Made by a program: the position numbers and the translations under genes. From Bog-473 sp963730785 (GTDB taxonomy: Bacteria; Actinomycetota; Acidimicrobiia; Acidimicrobiales; RAAP-2), in contig CAVSTF010000010.1 in the NCBI GenBank assembly GCA_963730785.1, positions 310,001 to 374,000 of the forward strand: a stretch of 64,000 nucleotides of DNA. Reading direction: 5' to 3'. Shown piece by piece: positions 9,538 through 16,610 of the stretch. The number at the start of each line of letters is the position of its first letter. Positions within the stretch are counted from its first letter, which is position 1. Below the pieces are notes generated by a model. It was not told where the DNA came from. It saw only the letters and a program-made list of their open reading frames with translations, and ran no database searches.

Positions 9538-10377
9538 ATGACCCCAGCGAGCAAGGCCGCCCCTGCAAAAAAGGCGCCTGCATCGCGCACGGTGGCTGCC
9601 AAAAAGGCAGCTCCGGCAAAGAAAGTCGTAAGCGCCAAGGCCACTCCGGCATCCAAAAAGGGTGTCGTCGCAACCGCCAAAGGCATCGCGAAGAAAGTGG
9701 TGAGCACAGCCGTGCCAGTGGCAAAGAAGTCAACCCCGGTCGCCAAAAAGGCAGCCCCGGCGGCCAAGAAGGCTGCACCCCCGACGAAGAAGTCCGCACC
9801 AGCGGCAGCCAAGAAGGCTCCGGCCACGAAGGCTCCGGCCACGAAGGCCCCGGCGGCCAAGAAGGCCGCCCCGACGAAGAAGGCTGCGGCGGCCCTGGTG
9901 GCTGAAGCGGCGGCGGCCGAGGCGCCACCGGCAGCACCCCGGACCACCTTCATCCCCCGGCCCAAGCCGCCGGCGCCGGTGAAGCCGGAAACTGGCCCCT
10001 ACGCCAAGGACGAGAAATTCCTGGAGGAAGTCCTCGAACTTCTGGCCGAAGAGCGCGGCATCTACCAAGAGCAGGCGACGTCGTTGCGGGCCGAGGCCGA
10101 TTCGTTGGCGCTCGAGCGCGAGCCGGGTGATGTGCAGTTCGACGAAGAGTCGGGCGAAGGTGGCACCATCACGGTTGACCGCGAACGCAACCTGGCCTTG
10201 TCGGGTCAGGCCGCACTGGCAGTCGAGGAGATCGACTTCGCCTATGAGCGGATCGAAGCCAAGACCTACGGTTACTGCGAGCGCTGCTTCCAGCCCATCC
10301 CCAAGCCGCGTCTACGGGCTCTGCCCTATGCCCGGCTGTGTGTGGCGTGCAAGAGCGGCGGGCTCTCGCGCCGCTGA
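9538..10377 (+). CDS. DksA/TraR-type zinc-finger protein with histone H1-like lysine/alanine tail
   Basis: 279 residues in two parts. Residues 1 to about 130 are low-complexity Ala/Lys/Pro repeats (AAPAKK, APATK, KKSAPAAAKK), strongly basic like histone H1 or mycobacterial HU/HupB tails. The C-terminal part is a coiled coil (about 155-215) and a DksA-like four-Cys finger, CERC-X17-CVAC. DksA/TraR proteins bind RNA polymerase through its secondary channel; the tail may add nucleic-acid binding, which is inference. A strong promoter and GGAAGGAGG site suggest high expression. The family with KAAP-type tails is, as far as I recall, found in actinobacteria, but the function is undetermined. Confidence 0.8.
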   Translation: MTPASKAAPAKKAPASRTVAAKKAAPAKKVVSAKATPASKKGVVATAKGIAKKVVSTAVPVAKKSTPVAKKAAPAAKKAAPPTKKSAPAAAKKAPATKAPATKAPAAKKAAPTKKAAAALVAEAAAAEAPPAAPRTTFIPRPKPPAPVKPETGPYAKDEKFLEEVLELLAEERGIYQEQATSLRAEADSLALEREPGDVQFDEESGEGGTITVDRERNLALSGQAALAVEEIDFAYERIEAKTYGYCERCFQPIPKPRLRALPYARLCVACKSGGLSRR

Positions 10378-10844
10378 GCCGCCTCCGACTAGGGCTGTCC
10401 TTCGGGCTGGCCGTTGTGGTGGTGGTGGCCGATCGGATCACCACCACCCTGGCCGAGCATCACCTGCATTCAGTGGTGCACCTGTGGGGTCCCTTCGGGC
10501 TGGCCCTTTCCTTCAACTCGGGGTTTGCCTTCAGTTTGTTCAGCGGTCGAGCCGTCTTGGTCACCGTGCTGTTATCGATTGGCACGTTGGTGTTGGCGGT
10601 GGTCCTCACGCGAGCGCGCACCTTGCCTCAGGTAGTCGGCGGGGGACTGCTGCTGGGTGGTGCCGCCGGCAACGTCAGCGAGCGCATCGCCAATGACCAC
10701 CATGGCCAGGTGGCCGACTTCATTACCTTGACCCATTGGCCGACATTCAACGTGGCCGACGCGTGCATCACCATTGGTGCGATTGTGGTGGCGGCGTCGC
10801 TGCTCTTCGGCCGACCGACGCCCCAGGCGGGAGCAGTGACATGA
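10338..10844 (+). CDS. lspA: LspA, lipoprotein signal peptidase (catalytic Asp replaced by Glu as read)
   Basis: Four-helix membrane aspartyl protease that cleaves prolipoprotein signal peptides. Motifs: VVVADRITTTLA (helix 1 Asp), SFNSGFAFSLFSG, GGAAGNVSERIA and HWPTFNVADACITIG. In the family the third motif is GNxxDR with a catalytic Asp; here it reads NVSER, a Glu. The second catalytic Asp (NVAD) is present. The start is uncertain: GTG 10338 (overlapping the previous gene by 40 nt) or GTG 10347; both retain helix 1. Its TGA overlaps the rluD ATG. The lipoprotein at 40047 is one likely client. Confidence 0.85.
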   Translation: MCGVQERRALAPLSRLRLGLSFGLAVVVVVADRITTTLAEHHLHSVVHLWGPFGLALSFNSGFAFSLFSGRAVLVTVLLSIGTLVLAVVLTRARTLPQVVGGGLLLGGAAGNVSERIANDHHGQVADFITLTHWPTFNVADACITIGAIVVAASLLFGRPTPQAGAVT

Positions 10845-11806
10845 ACGAGGAGGACGGCGACGCGGACGAGGCTGACGAGGTCGACGAGGTCATGGTGACC
10901 GTGGTGCCGGCGCTCTTGGCTGGCGTTCGGGTAGATCGGGCCGTGTCCATGCTGGCCAACATCTCGCGCAACGCGGCCACCGATCTCATCGCTGAGGGGC
11001 GGGTACTGCTCAATGGTGACGTGGTCACCGTCGGCAAAGGCTTGCTGACCGAGGGTTCTGAATTGTCGGTGGCCCTCTCGACCGATGGCGGCCCGGGGGT
11101 GGAACCCGACGCCGGAGTGGTCTTTGTGGTGGTCCATGCCGACGATGCCGTTGTCGTGGTGGACAAACCGGCTGGGCTGGTGGTGCATCCGGGAGCCGGA
11201 CACCAGGAGGGCACGCTGGTCGGTGGGCTCCTGAGTCGTTTCCCCGACCTGGCCGACTTGGTGGAGGCCGGCGTGTGCGCCCCCGACCGCCCGGGGATTG
11301 TCCATCGCCTCGATAAGGGCACCTCCGGCCTCATGGCCGTGGCTCGGACCGAAGAGGCCTATGCGGCACTGGTCGGTCAACTGGCCGACCGCAGCATGTC
11401 GCGTCGATACCTGGCGCTGGTGGAGGGTCACGTGGCCGACGAGAGGGGTGAGGTGGACGCGCCGATCGGGCGCTCCAACCGGACGCCCACCAAAATGACC
11501 ATCGCCGCTGGGGGCAAGGCGGCCCGTACGGCCTACGAAGTACTGGAGCGTCGCACCGAGCCCCGGCCGACGACGCTGCTGGAGTGTCGGCTGCAGAGTG
11601 GGCGGACCCATCAGATCAGGGTGCACATGGCCGCCATTGGCCACCCGGTGGTGGGCGATGCCCGTTATGGCACGCCCGATCCCCGCTTGCCCTCAGGGCG
11701 TTTTTTCCTGCACGCCACTCATTTGGGCTTCATCCACCCGACGAGTGGCGAAAGCGTCGAGTTTTCCTCGCCGCTTCCGCCCGACCTCGCCGGGTTGGGG
11801 GGATGA
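10841..11806 (+). CDS. rluD: RluD/RluA-family 23S rRNA pseudouridine synthase
   Basis: 321 residues: an acidic N-terminus, an S4 RNA-binding domain (about 25-85, with RVDRAVSMLANISRNAATDL), then the catalytic domain with VVVVDKPAGLVVHPGAGH, the catalytic Asp in HRLDKGTSGLM, and LQSGRTHQIRVHMAAIGHPV near the end. Starts by ATGA overlap with lspA, an arrangement common in Gram-positives. Converges on the sigma factor gene 21 bp downstream; no hairpin is evident between them. Confidence 0.92.
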   Translation: MNEEDGDADEADEVDEVMVTVVPALLAGVRVDRAVSMLANISRNAATDLIAEGRVLLNGDVVTVGKGLLTEGSELSVALSTDGGPGVEPDAGVVFVVVHADDAVVVVDKPAGLVVHPGAGHQEGTLVGGLLSRFPDLADLVEAGVCAPDRPGIVHRLDKGTSGLMAVARTEEAYAALVGQLADRSMSRRYLALVEGHVADERGEVDAPIGRSNRTPTKMTIAAGGKAARTAYEVLERRTEPRPTTLLECRLQSGRTHQIRVHMAAIGHPVVGDARYGTPDPRLPSGRFFLHATHLGFIHPTSGESVEFSSPLPPDLAGLGG

Positions 11807-11827
11807 TGCTGTGAGACTGCTGGAGGG

Positions 11828-12664
11828 CTAAGCCGCCTGGTGGACGCCGACCACATCGGCGTCGAAGGAAAGGGCAGCCAGTGCCTCTTCCTCGGCCCGA
11901 CGGACTCGACGCACGCCGACGCCGAGACGCTCAGCGGTCGACTGCAGTGATGCCGGGGCATCGCCGCCGAAGCCGAAGCGCAGCCGAAGGACGTCACGTT
12001 GGAGATCCGGAAGGCTCTCCACGGCGTGGCGCACGCTCTCGTAAATCATGGTCTGTTCCGTGTCGGCCACGAAGTCCGATTGATCCGGGGCCACCAACTC
12101 ACCGAGGGTGGTCGATGACTCCGAAGCGGCAGGCTGGTCCAGGGACGCCGTGACTCGGGCCACATCCTCGAGCGAGTGCCGCTCGTCGGCCGTCATACCG
12201 GTCGCCTCGTCCAGCTCCGCCTCGGTGGGCTTGCGCCCCAACGTGGTGGCCAGCTCAGCCTTGGTCAGTTCCAGGCGCGTGATCTGCTCTCCCACTTCCA
12301 GCGGGATGCGGATGGTGCGTCCGTGCTGCTGCACGGCCCGTTGGAGGGCCTGGCGAATCCACCAGGTGGCATAGGTGGAGAAACGGAAACCGCGCTCCCA
12401 GTCGAACTTGTCGACCGCCCGCATGAGACCAAAGGTGCCTTCCTGGACGAGGTCGGCCATATCGACTCCCCGGTCCTGGTAGCGGCGGGCCCAGTGCACG
12501 ACCAACCGAAGGTTGGCCGCGATCATCTGCTTGCGGGCAGCGGCGTCACCTGCGACGACGCGCTTTGCCAGCTCCACCTGCTGCTCATGATCGGGCATGG
12601 GGAACTGGTCAAGGTCCCGCAACATCAACCCGAGTGTGTCTGATGTACTCACCGCGCTCTTCAT
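11828..12664 (-). CDS. Sigma-70 family factor with regions 1.2-4 (SigB/HrdB-like, alternative)
   Basis: 278-residue sigma factor lacking the long region 1.1. Region 2 is well conserved: AANLRLVVHWARRYQDRG, DLVQEGTFGLMRAVDKFDWE, FRFSTYATWWIRQAL. Region 3 includes GRKPTEAELDEATGM and region 4 ends with LQSTAERLGVGVRRVRRAEE. The size and the weak region 3.2 suggest a non-essential group 2-like factor rather than the principal one. ATG 12664 is chosen because GGGAG precedes it; an in-frame ATG at 12703 lacks a binding site. Divergent from the histidine phosphatase gene. Confidence 0.85.
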   Translation of the reverse strand: MKSAVSTSDTLGLMLRDLDQFPMPDHEQQVELAKRVVAGDAAARKQMIAANLRLVVHWARRYQDRGVDMADLVQEGTFGLMRAVDKFDWERGFRFSTYATWWIRQALQRAVQQHGRTIRIPLEVGEQITRLELTKAELATTLGRKPTEAELDEATGMTADERHSLEDVARVTASLDQPAASESSTTLGELVAPDQSDFVADTEQTMIYESVRHAVESLPDLQRDVLRLRFGFGGDAPASLQSTAERLGVGVRRVRRAEEEALAALSFDADVVGVHQAA

Positions 12665-12794
12665 CAGTCGATCTCCCGACGCTCTCTGTGTGCTCTCTCT
12701 CATTCGTACCCGGGGTGCTCCGAGATGAATCTGCCTTGTACAACACTCCCGTGGCCGAGATCATTCCAAGTGGGTGTTCGGAGCCGAATTGCAC

Positions 12795-12811
12795 CCACGG
12801 CCCACCCGTGG
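12795..12811. promoter_or_regulatory. Inverted repeat between sigma factor and phosphatase genes
   Basis: CCACGG-N5-CCGTGG, a perfect 6-bp inverted repeat ending 14 nt before the GTG at 12825. It could be an operator or a leader hairpin; nothing identifies a regulator. Confidence 0.3.
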
Positions 12812-12824
12812 TGATCTTCTCGGC

Positions 12825-13446
12825 GTGCCTTCCCGCCTCGTCCTTTTACGCCACGGCGCCACGGCATGGTCCATATCGGGTCAACACACCGGACGGACGG
12901 ATATTCCCCTGGAACCAGAGGGAGAAGAACAGGCCAAAGCCGCAGGTGAACTGCTCAAAGGTCATGATTTCGCCCTGGTTTTGGCCAGTCCCTTGCAGCG
13001 CGCCTGGAGGACCTGCGCAGCTGGCCGGATTCGAGGCTCAGCCCGAGCCGGATCTGATGGAATGGGACTACGGGTCCTACGACGGGTTGACCTCAGCCGA
13101 AATTGCGGTCAATCACCCCGGCTGGACGATCTGGACCGGCGGGGTCGAGGGCGGCGAGCGGGCTGCCGATGTGGGCCGCCGGGTGGATCGGGTAATTGAG
13201 CGGGCTCGGCAGGCCGAAGGCGACACCCTTTGCGTGGCGCACGGTCATGTCCTGCGGGTGCTGACGGCCCGCTGGCTGGGACTTCCGCCGGTGGGCGGCC
13301 GATTATTTGCGCTCGATCCGGCAGCGATCTGCGTCTTGGGCTGGGAGCACGGGACGCCCGTGATCGAGCGGTGGAATCGGACGGAGACCCTGCTGGAGAG
13401 CGAGGACCGCTCGGCCACGCTGCCGGACGACAAAGAGGACGACTGA
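12825..13446 (+). CDS. Histidine phosphatase (phosphoglycerate mutase-like; one frame change)
   Basis: About 206 residues of the branch 1 histidine phosphatase superfamily. The phospho-accepting His is in RLVLLRHGATAWS at the N-terminus, with ASPLQRAWRT, the EWDYGSYDG acid motif and the second catalytic His in CVAHGHVLRVL. The frame changes near 13010 (one base extra) between AWRTC and QLAGFEAQ. Substrate cannot be told from sequence: small-molecule phosphatases and true mutases share these motifs, and the short length favours a phosphatase. GTG 12825 immediately precedes the conserved RHG strand; no ribosome binding site is visible. Confidence 0.82.
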
Positions 13447-13476
13447 GAAGCTTGAAGGGCCTGAGGCGTCGCCGAA

Positions 13477-13521
13477 GTGGTTCAGCCGACGGTGGCTTAG
13501 CCGACCGTGGTTCAGCCGACG
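13477..13521. repeat. Three tandem 15-bp repeats at a convergent gene junction
   Basis: Units GTGGTTCAGCCGACG (13477-13491), GTGGCTTAGCCGACC (13492-13506) and GTGGTTCAGCCGACG (13507-13521), with a degraded fourth after. The stop codon of the Rrf2 gene (minus strand) lies within the third unit. A second 15-bp triplet array of unrelated sequence occurs at 37268-37312 in an equivalent position. Confidence 0.85.
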
Positions 13522-13949
13522 GTGGCGGCGACGTTGCCCTGGGCCCGGGCCACCATGTCGGCCAGGCTGAAGGACTGCAGATGGGTGCGGATGGTTTCGC
13601 CCACGTCGGCCCACACGGCCAAAAGAATGCATTGTCCTTCGTGATCGCAGGCGCCATTGGCGTGGGGTTCGCCGAAGTCGCCAGCGGCGATGGGCCCATC
13701 CACGGCCGAAACGATCTGGGCCAGGCTGATCTCTTCGGGTGGGCGGGCCAGCACGTAGCCGCCGCCCACGCCCCGCTTGGATCGCACCAGTCCAGCGCCC
13801 TTGAGCGCCAGGAGAATCTGCTCCAAATAGGGCTGGGGGAGCGCGGTTCGCTCGGCAATGTCGCGCACGGAAGTCGGGGTATCGGCGCCATGCAGGGCCA
13901 GGGACAGCAACGCCCGGCTGGCGTAATCACCTCGCGTCGAGACCCTCAC
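13512..13949 (-). CDS. Rrf2-family transcriptional regulator
   Basis: 145-residue winged-helix regulator. Motifs: RVSTRGDYASRALLSLALHG, RTALPQPYLEQILLALKGAG and RSKRGVGGGYVLARPPEEISL. Rrf2 proteins often sense Fe-S status or nitric oxide through three Cys; here only two are seen, in GACDHEGQC (C-X5-C), and the place usually holding the first Cys reads AAGDFGEP, so cluster binding is doubtful. GTG 13949 is chosen because a TAGCAT box lies 7 nt upstream. Divergent from the phosphodiesterase gene, which is a possible target. Confidence 0.85.
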   Translation of the reverse strand: MRVSTRGDYASRALLSLALHGADTPTSVRDIAERTALPQPYLEQILLALKGAGLVRSKRGVGGGYVLARPPEEISLAQIVSAVDGPIAAGDFGEPHANGACDHEGQCILLAVWADVGETIRTHLQSFSLADMVARAQGNVAATVG

Positions 13950-13956
13950 CACCCTG

Positions 13957-13962
13957 ATGCTA
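13957..13962 (-). promoter_or_regulatory. -10 box for leaderless Rrf2 gene
   Basis: On the minus strand TAGCAT lies 7 nt before the GTG at 13949, with no ribosome binding site between. Confidence 0.5.
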
Positions 13963-13989
13963 CCGGGCGGGACCCCTTCAACCCTCTGA

Positions 13990-14017
13990 TTGGACCCCTG
14001 TGCCGCGGTTCTATGGT
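13990..14017 (+). promoter_or_regulatory. Promoter for leaderless phosphodiesterase gene
   Basis: TTGGAC (13990-13995), 16 nt, TATGGT (14012-14017), then 8 nt to the GTG at 14026. Both hexamers are recognisable, and the predicted transcription start is within 1-2 nt of the start codon. Confidence 0.55.
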
Positions 14018-14025
14018 GGGCCGCT

Positions 14026-15170
14026 GTGACTGAAGCCCAGCCCGTGTTGCCGGATTTCGGGGGTGCCTGCCTGACCAGCATCGTGCCGTCGTTGCTGGCG
14101 GCGCTCTACGGTCAGGGTGACGCCAGGCCGGGCGACGGGCCGGCCACGCCAGCCTGGCTGCCCGAACCGGTCCGGGTGCGTCACAGATCGTGCTGCTGGT
14201 GCTGGACGGACTGGGGTTCGAGCAATTGCGTGACCGGGCGTCGGTGGCGCCTGTCTTGGCCTCGGGGGTGGGCGGACCCGTCACCTCGGTGGCGCCGAGC
14301 ACCACCGCCTGTGCCTTGACCTCATTGGCCACCGGCCAACCACCGGCGGCCCATGGAATCGTGGGCTACCGGATCAGCCAAGGTGATCAGATCATGAATG
14401 TCCTGCAGTGGACGGTGGGCGGGGTCGATGCCCGGACCACCCTGCCGCCGCCGGTCTTCCAGCCGTGCCCGACATTTCCCGGCTCGCCGACGCCGGTGCC
14501 GGTGGTGACCCGCTACGACTACGGGCCGACGGGATTCACGGCGGCGCACTTGGGCGAGGTGGACCTGCATCGCTGGCACACGCAGGCCGGCCTGCTGACC
14601 GGCGTGCGGTCGCAGCTCGACGCGGGCAGCCGATTCGTCTACGCCTACTACGAAGGTATCGACAAGGTGGCCCACGCCCATGGTCTGGGCCAGCACTACG
14701 AGGACGAACTGAGAGCGGTGGATCGGCTGGTTGGTGATCTGCGCAGCGCGTTGCCGCCGGGCGCCGTCCTGGTGGTCACCGCCGACCACGGCCAGGTCGA
14801 AGTCGGCAATTCGGTTGAGGTGCTGGGTGGCGAGCTGATGAGTGCCATCACCCTCTTGAGCGGTGAGGGGCGCTTCCGCTGGCTCCATGTGAAGCCCGGG
14901 GCGGCGGACGACGTGGCCGCGGCGGCGAGCGAGATCTATGACGATGTGGCCTGGGTGTTCACCAAGGAGCACATCGTGGGCGAGGGTTGGCTGGGCGGCG
15001 TGCCCTCGCCCGAGGTGCTGGCTCGCATGGGCGACGTGGTGTTGGCGCCCCACACACCGACGGCGTTCATGGACCCGTCCGATACCGGGGAACTGCGACT
15101 CTTGGCCCGGCACGGTTCACTCACCTCAGCCGAAATGTTCGTGCCGTTGTTGAGCTGGCCGTCGGCGTAA
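14026..15170 (+). CDS. Alkaline phosphatase-superfamily phosphodiesterase/nucleotide pyrophosphatase (one frame change)
   Basis: About 381 residues. Metal and nucleophile motifs of type I phosphodiesterases are visible: VLLVLDGLGFEQL (first Asp), APSTTACALTSLATGQ (nucleophile Thr), AHGIVGY, YAYYEGIDKVAHAHG and VVTADHGQVEV. No signal peptide is evident. The frame changes near 14180 (one base missing) just before the first motif; the N-terminal piece starts with VTEAQPVLPDFGGACLTSIV. Substrate unknown; nucleotide or phosphoglycerol diesters are typical. Starts from a predicted leaderless promoter divergent from the Rrf2 regulator. Confidence 0.82.
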
Positions 15171-15212
15171 GACACCGGCGGCACGGACGCGCGTGAGTGG
15201 GAGGATGAACCG

Positions 15213-15741
15213 GTGACCAACGTCGAGAACGAAGCAGTGAGCAATGACACGGTGAGCGAGGCGGAGGCGGTGTCGCCGGATGAGGTCCTCGGCGCCGGGT
15301 CCGGCGCGGGAAGTCGAGGCGGGCGAAGCCCCCGAACGAAGGGAATCAGTCTCCGAGCCGGCCAAGGTGATGCGCATCGGGTCGATGGTCAAGACCCTGC
15401 TGGATGAGGTGCGCCAGGCCCCGCTGGACGAGAAGAGCCGGGCCCGCCTGCGGGAGATTCACGAGCAGTCGATCCGGGATCTCTCCGAAGGGCTTTCGCC
15501 CGATCTGGTGGCCGAGCTCGATCGCATGGCCCTGCCGTTTGATGAGGCGGCGCCCAGTGAGTCGGAGTTGCGTATCGCCCAGGCCCAGCTGGTCGGCTGG
15601 CTCGAGGGCCTGTTCCACGGCATTCAAGCCACCCTCATGTCGCAGCAGATGGCGGCCCGGGCGCAGCTCGAGGAGATGCGCCAGCGCGGGCTGCCGGAGG
15701 CGGGGCAGAGTTCCGAGGCGCGCCCGGGGACGTATCTCTGA
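15213..15741 (+). CDS. bpa: Bacterial proteasome activator Bpa/PafE family (one frame change)
   Basis: About 175 residues. An acidic N-terminal tail leads to the family core: KVMRIGSMVKTLLDEVR, LDEKSRARLREIHEQSI, LSPDLVAELDRMALPF and LVGWLEGLFHGIQATLMSQQ. The protein ends GTYL, matching the GQYL-type C-terminal motif by which Mycobacterium Bpa docks into the 20S proteasome alpha ring. Bpa forms a dodecameric ring opening the proteasome independently of ATP. The frame changes near 15290 in the disordered tail. GTG 15213 follows GGGAGGAT. Implies the organism has a 20S proteasome, not visible in this window. Confidence 0.85.
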
Positions 15742-15826
15742 GCGAGCGTGTCGGGTGGGGGCGATCCCACTTTGGTGACCGGCAACTCTGAAATGATGGT
15801 CGCTCGACCTAGGGGAGGTGCCAGGC

Positions 15827-16557
15827 ATGGCTGACGACACGACTGAGGGAAGTCCTGGGGGACCGCCGGCGTTCCCTGGCGCCGCCAGCGCACCGCCGCC
15901 CTCGGCCCCCCCGCCCTCGCCCTCGCCCTCGGCCCCGCCGCCGATGCCGCCGCCGCCTTCGGCCCCGTCTGGCTCCTCGGCCCCGCCGCCACCGCCACCT
16001 CCGCCCGCCTCGTATCCGGTGGGAGCGCCGTCGCCCTTCCCGGCTTCGTCATTCGATGCGCCGAGTGGGGTGCCCTACGCCACGTGGGGGACGCGGCTCG
16101 GGGGTTACCTGATCGACCTCTTGATCTTCCTGCCGGTGCTGATCGTCCTCTATTTCGCCTTCCGGAATATGCACGTCCTGCAGGTGCACCTCAACATGAA
16201 GGCGAATGGTCATCGACGCCGGGATCACTTTTCGCTGCTGTCGTTCATCCTCACCTCGGTCGCTCTTCATCGTCTACTTCAACGCTGCTGTGCGGCGGCC
16301 CTCGGGGTCAGACGGTCGGCATGAGGGTGGTCGGCGCCCGGGTGGTGCGCGAGAGCACCAACGATGTCCTGGGCTACGGGACGGCCTTGGCCCGAGCGGT
16401 GGTGGAGCAGGTGTTCCGCCTTCTGGGCATCCTGTTCATTCTGCTGGGCCTCGTCTGGCTGCTCGACATGCTGTGGCCCCTGTGGGACAAGAAGAAGCAG
16501 ACCCTCCATGACAAGGTGGTTCACACCATTGTCCTGCGGGTGACCAGGGACGGGTAG
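15827..16557 (+). CDS. RDD-domain membrane protein with proline-rich N-terminus (several frame changes)
   Basis: About 243 residues. Residues 1-70 are Pro/Ser/Ala low complexity (PPPPP and SAPPPSPSPS runs), then an RDD domain: WGTRLGGYLIDLLIFLPVLIV with the typical Arg and Asp, a second helix SLLSFILTSV..LFIVYFNA, the loop RGQTVGMRVVGARVV and a last helix LLGILFILLGLVWLLDML. Four frame changes fall between 16200 and 16300; one is a TTTT run that should have another T (GITF-SLLS). RDD proteins are thought to be transporters or channels; role here unknown. GGGGAGG precedes the ATG at 15827. Confidence 0.8.
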
Positions 16558-16610
16558 GGTCGACCTTTCGCGCGAGAATCACATCGTTGTAAGTACTGAA
16601 AGGAGGGCCG

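Noticed and set aside
13477..13521. CRISPR-like array
   Set aside because: Units are contiguous 15-mers without spacers, and no cas gene is present.
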